Positions 1 through 4,586 of a stretch of DNA of 5,015 nt are shown here, piece by piece. Numbering within the stretch: position 1 is the stretch's first letter; every line of letters starts with the position of its first letter. The DNA comes from Pseudomonadota bacterium (GTDB taxonomy: Bacteria; Bdellovibrionota; UBA1018; CAIMNF01), in assembly GCA_027482725.1 (NCBI GenBank), contig JAIXVT010000033.1, forward strand, positions 1 to 5,015. The letters run 5' to 3'. The translations under genes were made by a program, and so were the position numbers. The notes under the pieces were generated by a model that did not search any database, was not told where the DNA came from, and worked only from the letters and a program-made list of their open reading frames with translations.

Positions 1-630
1 AAAGATTTTTTCGACTTCCTTGCTACTCAAAAAGATGATCAAGAATATTGGCTAGCACCCGGAAGCAATAAGCGTGTCTATAAGAAGGGCAACTTTACCG
101 CAAAGGCAAAGAAAGCTAAAAACAGATGTGAGGATGCCATAAAAAAAGATGGTAATGAGTCAGCACGTTTACTTTGGAAAAGAATATTTGGCCGGCAATT
201 CCCCAATAAAGAAGTCGTTGAGAAGTCTTTCTCTGAGCCAGTATTTAAGGACACAGAGGAGTTTATTGAAGATCGTTTTCCAATTAGTATTAAAGGATCG
301 CTTTCAATTAATTGCCGCGTAGCTCAGGATGGGTTTCGTCCGGCACTACTGCGAAATCTTCCTATATTGAAATCTAAATATAGTCTTGAATTTTTTATTG
401 AATCAACTTCTATTGAGGAACCTTTTGAAGTTTATTGGAAGGTACTTAATATTGGTAGTGAGGCTGAAAAGAGAAATATGGTTCGTGGTCAAATCGTGAA
501 AGATGAAGGACGCGCAGTCCGCAAAGAGACAAGTACATTTAAAGGCGAGCATATTGTGGATGCTTATATTGTAAAAAATGGATTCGTAGTTGCTAGAGAT
601 ACTATTCCTGTAAATATTGATGAGTTTTAG
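1..630 (+). CDS. CD-NTase-like nucleotide synthase, C-terminal part with AGS-C sensor domain (5' partial)
   Basis: Frame 1 is open from the first base to the TAG at 628-630, giving 209 residues with no start in view, so the gene begins left of the window. Residues about 1-75 are a lysine-rich helical stretch that would end the nucleotidyltransferase core. Residues about 85-206 match my knowledge of the AGS-C domain (adenylyl/guanylyl cyclase and SMODS C-terminal sensor). Its hallmark stretches are FEVYWKVLNIGSEA (142-155), VRGQI (161-165), a KGEHIVDAYIVKNG run (181-194) and a final VARDTIPVNI. AGS-C follows SMODS/CD-NTase catalytic domains that make cyclic di- or oligonucleotides in CBASS anti-phage systems, where it is predicted to sense a ligand. 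The catalytic domain itself is out of view, so the synthase function is inferred. The downstream nuclease gene starts 2 bp after the stop, which implies one operon. A TTG at 367 is internal and is not taken as a start. Confidence 0.77.
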   Translation, partial: KDFFDFLATQKDDQEYWLAPGSNKRVYKKGNFTAKAKKAKNRCEDAIKKDGNESARLLWKRIFGRQFPNKEVVEKSFSEPVFKDTEEFIEDRFPISIKGSLSINCRVAQDGFRPALLRNLPILKSKYSLEFFIESTSIEEPFEVYWKVLNIGSEAEKRNMVRGQIVKDEGRAVRKETSTFKGEHIVDAYIVKNGFVVARDTIPVNIDEF

Positions 631-632
631 AA

Positions 633-1823
633 ATGATTTTGAAAATCAACGACAATATCACATTTTGGCAGGAGTTCAATCCATTTGAGTTAGCAATGGA
701 GCAGGATAATTCATTAGATTCTAAACGTCTCTTATCAAAAATGGGTTTTAATAAGGAGCGTATTTCAATTCAGGGTCGTTGGTTCGATGTACTTTCTCCA
801 AGTGAGTTAATTCGTAAGCGTAATGTTAAAGACGGCTACTACCGAGTAATTTATATTCAAATTAATTGGAAAACTGGTGAGTATTATATCGGCAAAGCTA
901 ATCGACCGAAGTGGTCTGAGATTAAAAACTATCAGGGATCAGGATTAAAGTTTAGAAGTAAATTCAATAAATATAAGGATGAGTTTGTTCGATATTTTAT
1001 TTCCGTTTGTGAAACAGCAGAAGAAACGGAAGAGCTTGAAGCTTCAATCGTCACAGAAGATTTGTTGTCTGATGAGAAATGTCTAAATCTTGTTGCAGGC
1101 GGTGGAGGTACGAGCAATCGGCCTTCTATTGCTGAATCAAGCAAGAAGAAGCGTGAATACATGAAGAAGCATCCAGAGCAATTCCAACCAATGCTTCAGG
1201 CTGCCAGAAAAGCCTTCCATTCGGGTGATACTTCAGCTCTTCGATCTCGTTCTCAAAGAATTAAAGAGGTCATGAACGATGAAAAGTATCGTGAAATGAC
1301 AAGAGAGCGAATCACAAATTGGAAAAAGAACAATCCCGAGGAATATGCTGAAGCGAGAAGGAAAAATCACGAAAAGATAAAGTTTCCAGAAACTCAAGCG
1401 AAGAAACAGGAAAGTTTTAAAAAATGGGCAAAAGAGCATCCTGAAGAACATAAAGCTTGGCAGGAAAAGCTAATAAAGTCTCGAACAAGTCCAGAGGCGA
1501 ATGAGAAACGAAAATTATCGCTGAAAAAATTTAAAAAGAATAATCCTGAATTAGCCCATGCAAATGCCATAAAAAGAGCGAAAGCTGCTGCTGCAAAATC
1601 GAGTAAATCCGTTTCAATGATAGATTTAAAAACAGGTAAAGTTTTGAAGGAATTTTCAAGTCTTCATGAAGCTGCGAGATATTTAGTAGAAGAAGGAATT
1701 GCAAAAAATACAAACTGCGTGTCATCAATTAGCAGCGTCTGTCTTCGTAAACCTTGTACGACTGGATATGGATACCGTAAAAAGGCTTATGGTTATGATT
1801 GGCGGTTTACTGAGGAATTATAG
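633..1823 (+). CDS. GIY-YIG endonuclease with tandem charged repeats and NUMOD1/IENR1-like C-terminal domain
   Basis: A complete 396-aa protein that probably cuts DNA. Residues 1-68 are an unassigned N-terminal extension. Residues about 69-155 read as a GIY-YIG nuclease: VIYI (72-75) stands in for GIY, YYIG (84-87) for YIG, then YQGSG (100-104), an E-rich helix with the probable metal-binding Glu around 134-136, and CLNLVAGGGG (150-159). In I-TevI-type enzymes the matching elements are the GIY and YIG strands, a catalytic Arg and a metal-binding Glu; the Arg here could be R91 or R108 and cannot be settled by eye. Residues about 168-320 are lysine/glutamate-rich helical repeats with a (H/N)PE core. 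Residues 327-392 (SMIDLKTGKVLKEFSS, LHEAARYL, GYGYRKK, YDWRF) resemble the NUMOD1/IENR1 DNA-binding module of homing endonucleases. The ATG lies 2 bp after the synthase stop with only a weak GATGAG upstream, so translation is probably coupled. It is either a homing-type mobile gene or the effector/accessory nuclease of the CBASS-like operon. Confidence 0.82.
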   Translation: MILKINDNITFWQEFNPFELAMEQDNSLDSKRLLSKMGFNKERISIQGRWFDVLSPSELIRKRNVKDGYYRVIYIQINWKTGEYYIGKANRPKWSEIKNYQGSGLKFRSKFNKYKDEFVRYFISVCETAEETEELEASIVTEDLLSDEKCLNLVAGGGGTSNRPSIAESSKKKREYMKKHPEQFQPMLQAARKAFHSGDTSALRSRSQRIKEVMNDEKYREMTRERITNWKKNNPEEYAEARRKNHEKIKFPETQAKKQESFKKWAKEHPEEHKAWQEKLIKSRTSPEANEKRKLSLKKFKKNNPELAHANAIKRAKAAAAKSSKSVSMIDLKTGKVLKEFSSLHEAARYLVEEGIAKNTNCVSSISSVCLRKPCTTGYGYRKKAYGYDWRFTEEL

Positions 1824-1827
1824 ATAA

Positions 1828-1850
1828 TGAATCACTCTACGAGTGATTCA
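1828..1850. terminator. Perfect inverted repeat between convergent genes, likely bidirectional terminator
   Basis: TGAATCACTC (1828-1837) and GAGTGATTCA (1841-1850) are perfect 10-bp complementary arms around a 3-base TAC loop. The hairpin starts 4 bp after the stop of the + strand nuclease and covers the last codons and stop of the - strand zinc-ribbon gene. It therefore sits where transcription from both sides should end. Neither side carries a clear U-run: the - strand exit is A/T-rich (TTATCTATAATT) and the + strand exit is AGATCATGTTT. The terminator role is inferred from position and symmetry. Confidence 0.55.
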
Positions 1851-2269
1851 AGATCATGTTTCCAGTAATAATTTGCTCCACCATCGAATGAGATGATTTC
1901 TTCATCTTGTTCAAGAGAATCAATGTATTCATCTTTAGCAATTCTCCAAGAAATCGGGTCTTGAGATTTGAGGATTTCTACAGTATCGAGTTTAAGCCAA
2001 CCAACCACTGTTTCCTCTGGATAGCAGCCACGAATTGAGTCTTCAAAAGCTTCGTCAGTATCAATGGCCGAAAGTTCTTCTTGGAGAATGTGCTTGATGA
2101 CCCAATCGGTTCCCCATTCGACTCCAACACCTTCAAGGTGGCGCATAAGATCATCTGAGTGACAGTGAGGGCATACGCCTTTAGGGGCCTTCACATAGCA
2201 TCCGTAGCAGAACGGAGTTGTGCGATCAAAGGCAAGTTGTTCAAGTTTTTCTTGGATTTCATTTTTCAT
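1832..2269 (-). CDS. Acidic zinc-ribbon protein of unknown function
   Basis: A complete 145-aa protein. The ATG at 2269 is preceded by GAGGAG (2283-2278) at 8-nt spacing, a strong ribosome binding site that fixes the start. Residues 21-36 hold two CxxC knuckles, CYGC and CPHC, only 8 residues apart, which is a compact zinc-ribbon pattern. The rest is rich in Asp and Glu, notably EEL.AIDTDEAFEDS (about 65-79) and SLEQDEE (about 118-124), with WLKLDTVEI and DPISWRIAKDEYID stretches that look like a folded alpha/beta domain. I see no signal peptide or membrane segment, so it should be cytoplasmic. I do not recognise the family well enough to assign a function; the ribbon suggests nucleic-acid or protein binding. 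It is the last gene of the leftward module and follows a long G/C-rich leader. Confidence 0.72.
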   Translation of the reverse strand: MKNEIQEKLEQLAFDRTTPFCYGCYVKAPKGVCPHCHSDDLMRHLEGVGVEWGTDWVIKHILQEELSAIDTDEAFEDSIRGCYPEETVVGWLKLDTVEILKSQDPISWRIAKDEYIDSLEQDEEIISFDGGANYYWKHDLESLVE

Positions 2270-2305
2270 AATTAAGTCTCCTCGTTTCGGTTTTGTTTTC
2301 CCCGT

Positions 2306-2339
2306 TTGGGGCCTTTTCGCCCAAACCTGAAAGGCCCAA
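2306..2339. repeat. Inverted repeat (bulged stem) in the zinc-ribbon leader
   Basis: TTGGGGCCTTTTC (2306-2318) faces GAAAGGCCCAA (2329-2339). The right arm's complement TTGGGCCTTTC is matched at all 11 positions by the left arm, which has one extra G and one extra T that would bulge out. The 10-base loop contains GCCCAAACCT. It lies about 37 bp upstream of the zinc-ribbon start codon, inside the expected 5' leader. No T-run follows on either strand, so it is not a simple terminator. Confidence 0.45.
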
Positions 2340-2368
2340 TGGGAGAAAAAGTGCAGTGACCGAGAAGA

Positions 2369-2395
2369 CCGTGTTCAGCCCTTCGGGGCAGACGG
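2369..2395. repeat. UUCG-capped stem-loop
   Basis: GCCC (2378-2381), loop TTCG (2382-2385) and GGGC (2386-2389) form a perfect tetraloop hairpin on the + strand. An outer helix CCGT (2369-2372) with ACGG (2392-2395) extends it across an asymmetric internal loop. UUCG-type loops are typical of stable structured RNA when read on the + strand. On the - strand the loop is CGAA, which is also stable. The structure suggests a leader or small RNA, with no family recognised. Confidence 0.45.
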
Positions 2396-2529
2396 CATGA
2401 CAGTAACGAAGTGGATGGCGTGATGGATGCGGATGAACACAATAGGGATTCGACAGGCACAAACGTCACATACGAAACGGAATTGGAGACGGCTCTTGAA
2501 ATCCAAAATGAACAAATGCCTCAGCCAAA

Positions 2530-2691
2530 CTATCTGCTCGGCAATGTCATTGCTTTAGGCCACTTTGATGCCTGAGATTCTATGATGAGATGTATCTGGG
2601 CTTTGCGAACTTGGAAAAGAATCCAAGGCAGCTTACCAGTAGCTACCGCAAGAATAGCCAAAGTAGCAGCGATAGTGATTAGTGATTTCAT
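2530..2691 (-). CDS. Small single-pass membrane protein (53 aa)
   Basis: A short - strand gene with ATG at 2691 and TAG at 2530. GGAG lies 6 nt before the ATG, and the gene starts 16 bp after the stop of the recombinase-like gene, so the two probably share a transcript. Residues about 3-18 (SLITIAATLAILAVAT) form a hydrophobic helix after a Lys, which could be a membrane anchor or an uncleaved signal. A soluble basic/amphipathic tail follows (KLPWILFQVRKAQIHL about 20-35, then ESQASKWPKAMTLP 39-51). It is too short for catalytic function. It might be a membrane-anchored regulator, a toxin-like peptide or an element-encoded small protein. No family is assigned. The clean ribosome binding site and the sensible hydrophobic profile support it as a real gene. 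Confidence 0.6.
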   Translation of the reverse strand: MKSLITIAATLAILAVATGKLPWILFQVRKAQIHLIIESQASKWPKAMTLPSR

Positions 2692-2707
2692 AAGTTTCTC
2701 CAGGTTT

Positions 2708-3232
2708 TTACTTTTCTTTTGCTTTCAAAATTATTGATCTCACCACACTTCTGATCCATGGCTTGCCAGAACGGGTGGGTATATTTTTGTTATTCAATTC
2801 ATCAGCGATTGCCTGATTAGATTTGCCTGCATGGTGAAGCTTTACAATCTTTCGGAGAGCGATTTGCTCTTTTGGGTCTATTAGGAGCTTGCCGTCAAGG
2901 TAAGCGTAACCAAACGGAGTGGAGCCACCGCGCTTCGTTTGATTGTTATCAATCTTTTTAGCATTACCATTCGCTGGATTTCTTAGTGGAAAACCGTTCT
3001 TGGTAAGGGTTTCTCTAATGGTTGTTTTGGGTATTCCCGTACGCTCTTCTATATCGCGTAATGAGAGTCCTTCCTCGTAGAGTGGGGCACATTTCTCGAT
3101 AATGCGTGTAGGTGTGCGAGGAGAAAGTTCAATAAAATCATGGGGCGGAAGGTGTTCTCCTATCCATTGGGTACGACCACCAAATTCTAGGAATCGAACC
3201 CGGCCGCATCCGCGGTCGGGTTGATAACTCAA
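2708..3232 (-). CDS. Recombinase-domain protein lacking the serine-recombinase catalytic domain
   Basis: A 174-aa protein. Residues about 44-84 (IEKCAPLYEEGLSLRDIEERTG, then IPKTTIRETL) form a helix-turn-helix. Residues about 101-172 match the 'Recombinase' DNA-binding domain (PF07508 type) of large serine recombinases: STPFGYAYLDGKLLIDP, a GKSNQAIADELN helix, NIPTRSGKPW and a closing SVVRSIILKAK. The N-terminal Ser-nucleophile resolvase domain of about 130-150 residues is absent, so it cannot recombine DNA by itself. It may bind DNA as a regulator or excision factor, or be a family built on this domain. The start is uncertain: TTG at 3232 is the only standard start in the frame after the TGA at 3241-3243 (bases upstream read TGAAGACACTCG), and no good ribosome binding site precedes it. 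The first 12 or so residues overlap a strong hairpin and could be untranslated. It heads the leftward module with the 53-aa gene. Confidence 0.7.
   Translation of the reverse strand: MSYQPDRGCGRVRFLEFGGRTQWIGEHLPPHDFIELSPRTPTRIIEKCAPLYEEGLSLRDIEERTGIPKTTIRETLTKNGFPLRNPANGNAKKIDNNQTKRGGSTPFGYAYLDGKLLIDPKEQIALRKIVKLHHAGKSNQAIADELNNKNIPTRSGKPWIRSVVRSIILKAKEK
3197..3222. repeat. 11-bp inverted repeat at the start of the recombinase-like gene
   Basis: AACCCGGCCGC (3197-3207) and GCGGTCGGGTT (3212-3222) are complementary over 11 positions around a 4-base ATCC loop. The only irregularity is a G-T pair (A-C on the - strand). The repeat covers codons about 4-12 of the recombinase-like gene as drawn from the TTG. 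It could be an autoregulatory operator, an RNA hairpin that hides the start, or part of a recombination site. No T-run follows, so a terminator is unlikely. Confidence 0.5.
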
Positions 3233-3272
3233 CGAGTGTCTTCAGCAATTTAAACGGGTCTGAGCGGGTTTT

Positions 3273-3291
3273 GCGCCTGCTTGGGCGGCGC
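3273..3291. repeat. G/C-rich stem-loop in the divergent region
   Basis: GCGCC (3273-3277) plus GC (3279-3280) pair with GC (3285-3286) plus GGCGC (3287-3291) around a TTGG loop, leaving a single bulged T at 3278. That gives seven G/C pairs. It lies about 40 bp upstream of the recombinase-like start on the - strand. The function is unknown. Confidence 0.35.
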
Positions 3292-3327
3292 CTACATTTC
3301 TTGAACTGCCCCGGGATGTCTAGAGTC

Positions 3328-3354
3328 GGCTATGGGTGGCTATGTTTTGGCTAC
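3328..3354. promoter_or_regulatory. Three phased GGCTAT/GGCTAC direct repeats, candidate operator
   Basis: GGCTATG at 3328-3334, GGCTATG at 3338-3344 and GGCTAC at 3349-3354 start 10 and 11 bp apart, about one helical turn each. They would present the same face of DNA to a bound protein. They lie between divergent genes, about 96 bp from the start of the recombinase-like gene, whose product has helix-turn-helix segments. Regulatory or recombinase binding is an inference from spacing alone. Confidence 0.35.
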
Positions 3355-3498
3355 AGGGGGGCGATGGACTAACCGCACGATTGACATGCTTATCCAACGC
3401 GAATAGCGTGCCCGCAATGTATTTTTTTCGTAAAAGCGGATTTGCTTAAGTCTTTTTAATAAAGTCCAAATCACACGAAAGATACCTATAGGAGTACC

Positions 3499-3819
3499 AT
3501 GGCTAAGAAAAAACAAGCTCGTTCAACACCAAAAGTGGTAAAAAGTGCAACCAGCTCAAATGCTTCAAAGTATCCGAGACATACATTGGAAAAAGCATTA
3601 CGAATTCCGCAGGCTATTCTTGAGCAAAATGCCGGAAAAGAGTGCTCAGAAAAGGACTCCGCAAGCTATGTGGGAGTGAAGTTCAACAAGGGGCCGTACA
3701 TGCTGGAAGTTAGTTCAGCACTGAAGTATGGACTGCTTGAAAGGCCAGCGGTAGGTAGACTAAAGCTTACTGACCTAGCAAAAAAAATACTAAAACCTCA
3801 AACACCATCGGATCGGTAG
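3499..3819 (+). CDS. N-terminal (winged-helix-like) part of a frameshifted deoxyribosyltransferase/TIR-like protein
   Basis: A 106-codon open frame with ATG at 3499, preceded by AGGAG (3490-3494) at 4-nt spacing. Residues 1-24 are a basic, Ser/Thr/Lys-rich low-complexity tail. Residues about 25-96 (SLEKAL-like HTLEKALRIPQAIL, a YVGVKFNKGPYMLEVSSALKYGLLE stretch, then GRLKLTDLAKKIL) look like a winged-helix or DNA-binding-like fold. It ends in KPQTPSDR and a TAG at 3817. The frame carrying the rest of the protein is open from 3774, directly overlapping this end, and the two together make a whole number of codons once one base is added. I therefore read this as the first third of one broken gene and not a free-standing gene. 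A deliberate short product is less likely but cannot be excluded. Confidence 0.66.
   Translation: MAKKKQARSTPKVVKSATSSNASKYPRHTLEKALRIPQAILEQNAGKECSEKDSASYVGVKFNKGPYMLEVSSALKYGLLERPAVGRLKLTDLAKKILKPQTPSDR
3811..3819 (+). other. Probable -1 frame disruption (one base missing) joining the two halves
   Basis: Frame 1 reads P-S-D-R-stop over 3805-3819. Frame 3 reads V-A-G-L-R-Q from 3816 and runs on without interruption into the downstream domain. Frame 3 is closed upstream by TGA at 3771-3773, so the change must fall between 3774 and 3819. A single missing base around 3814-3816 restores P-S-D-x-V-A-G-L-R and gives 353 codons plus stop from 3499 to 4559. It may be a true mutation, a sequencing error or a translational frameshift. 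Confidence 0.6.
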
Positions 3820-3836
3820 CGGGGTTACGTCAATCA

Positions 3837-4559
3837 GTGGTCCATGCTCCCGTCTTTTCTGAAGTGTATAACCATTATCGAAATGAAAACTTACCTGACG
3901 CGCAGTTTTTCGACAACGCCTTAACAGAAACATTCGGAATTTCAGCAGACAAAGTTTCAGAATTCAAAGATCTATTTCTTAGCACCTTGAAATACTCGGA
4001 ACTTGCTCAGGATACAGACGGAAAGACTCGAATCATTGATGTTACTGAACAAGTTAGTGGCGCAGAAAAAACCAACACAATCAAAAAATTAGAAAAAACA
4101 GCAAACGTTGCCGCTGGCGATTCCTGTTTTGTAATGATGCCATTTGGTAAGCCGGTTGGTGACTACTATGAAAAAATATACGTGCCGGCAATCGAAAAGA
4201 CTGGTTTGAGGGCAATAAGAGCCGACGCAGAAATTTTTGGAACTGGAAAAATAATGGAGCAGGTTTGGTCCGGAATAAAAGGAGCACGCGTTTTAGTAGC
4301 GGAGCTCACAGGACGAAATCCGAATGTATTTTATGAACTCGGGTTGGCTCATGCATCTGGATTGCCGGTGGTTTTAGTCTGCTCAAATGAAACCGACGTG
4401 CCTTTTGATTTGAGGCATATTCGAGTTATTTACTATGACTTGACTGACCCATTCTGGGGGCAAAAATTGATCGAAAAAGTAGCTGAAAATATACTTTCAG
4501 CCCTAAGTAATCCAAAGGAAGCAATCTTTGAAACTGCTTTGAAAGTTTTCGAAAAATAA
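3837..4559 (+). CDS. Nucleoside 2-deoxyribosyltransferase/TIR-like domain protein (C-terminal part of frameshifted gene)
   Basis: From GTG 3837 to TAA 4559, 240 residues. Residues about 5-70 (SEVYNHYRNENLPD, FFDNALTETFG) continue the helical domain begun in the upstream half. Residues about 95-232 are the catalytic-type domain: CFVMMPFGKPVGDYY (97-111), PAIEKTGL (117-124), RADAEIFGTGKIMEQVW (128-144), VLVAELTGRNPNVFYELGLA (152-171), and DVPFDLRHIRVIYYD (187-201). The E167 in FYELGLA aligns with the catalytic Glu of the nucleoside 2-deoxyribosyltransferase fold, which is shared with TIR-like effectors that split N-glycosidic bonds of nucleotides or NAD. Proteins of this type are common in defence islands as predicted nucleotide-consuming effectors. 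GTG 3837 has no good ribosome binding site (GGGG lies 12 nt away) and the frame is open 63 bp further upstream, so the start is formal only. The enzyme role is inferred from motifs. Confidence 0.74.
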   Translation: MVHAPVFSEVYNHYRNENLPDAQFFDNALTETFGISADKVSEFKDLFLSTLKYSELAQDTDGKTRIIDVTEQVSGAEKTNTIKKLEKTANVAAGDSCFVMMPFGKPVGDYYEKIYVPAIEKTGLRAIRADAEIFGTGKIMEQVWSGIKGARVLVAELTGRNPNVFYELGLAHASGLPVVLVCSNETDVPFDLRHIRVIYYDLTDPFWGQKLIEKVAENILSALSNPKEAIFETALKVFEK

Positions 4560-4584
4560 ATTGAAACCGTCGAAAAATCAATTT
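4558..4584. terminator. Weak A/T-rich inverted repeat between convergent genes
   Basis: AAATTGA (4558-4564) and TCAATTT (4578-4584) are perfect 7-bp arms around a 13-base loop, overlapping the stop of the deoxyribosyltransferase-like gene and lying 2 bp from the stop of the convergent gene. ATCTTTTT follows on the + strand. The stem has only two G/C pairs, so termination would be weak. TCGAAAAAT is also repeated at 4549-4557 and 4570-4578. Confidence 0.3.
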
Positions 4585-4586
4585 AA

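Larger units (their letters stand above)
2270..2529 (-). other. G/C-rich, hairpin-forming gap upstream of the zinc-ribbon gene
   Basis: About 260 bp lie between the end of the 53-aa gene and the start of the zinc-ribbon gene. They carry at least two stem-loops (2306-2339 and 2369-2395), and base composition shifts towards G/C compared with both flanks. Two overlapping - strand frames of 65-67 codons run through it (one ends 2 bp before the zinc-ribbon ATG), but both start and end in low-information Pro/Ser/Arg-rich sequence and read straight through the hairpins. I read the stretch as a non-coding leader or promoter region for the zinc-ribbon gene. A small RNA is also possible. Confidence 0.35.
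3233..3498. other. Divergent intergenic region with repeats, no convincing gene
   Basis: This 266-bp gap separates the leftward recombinase-like gene from the rightward two-part gene, so promoters for both should lie here. The left part is G/C-rich with hairpins and repeats; the right part (from about 3420) is A/T-rich, including a T7 run at 3422-3428. TTGACA at 3381-3386 is a perfect -35 hexamer, but the best -10 nearby (GAATAG, 3401-3406) is at 14-bp spacing, so no promoter is called. The AGGAG at 3490-3494 serves the gene at 3499. The longest short frames (for example 18 codons from 3316) have no ribosome binding site. Confidence 0.5.

Noticed and set aside
2440..2460. GGGATTCGACAGG resembles the 5' part of a tmRNA.
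   Set aside because: No tag-type reading frame ending in a small Ala-rich tail and no matching 3' tRNA half follow on the + strand.
2259..2469. Two overlapping - strand frames of 65 and 67 codons upstream of the zinc-ribbon gene.
   Set aside because: They run through strong hairpins in two frames at once, begin at poor starts and look like G/C-rich chance frames. One ends 2 bp before the zinc-ribbon ATG, so it is the only one that deserves a second look.
2423..2575. A 50-codon + strand frame starting at ATG 2423.
   Set aside because: It has no ribosome binding site and its last 46 bases are antisense to the better supported 53-aa - strand gene, although its sequence is not obviously junk.
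3178..3240. A tRNA gene on the - strand around GGGTTCGATTCC.
   Set aside because: The T-stem has a mismatch and no complementary acceptor strand or anticodon arm is found upstream.
3316..3372. An 18-codon + strand frame (MSRVGYGWLCFGYRGAMD).
   Set aside because: No ribosome binding site, and its composition simply reflects the GGCTAT repeats.
3381..3409. Promoter with TTGACA at 3381-3386.
   Set aside because: No acceptable -10 at 16-18 bp; the base at that distance reads TAGCGT, and GAATAG sits at only 14 bp.
3397..3428. Small hairpin ACGC-GAATA-GCGT followed by a T-run, as a terminator.
   Set aside because: The stem is only 4 bp and the T-run lies 11 or more bases away, and no gene on the + strand ends here.
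3812..3845. GGTAGCGGGGTTAC resembles the 3' helix of a GEMM-I (c-di-GMP) riboswitch.
   Set aside because: The upstream conserved core of that riboswitch is not present, and the bases are coding in the two overlapping frames of a conserved gene.
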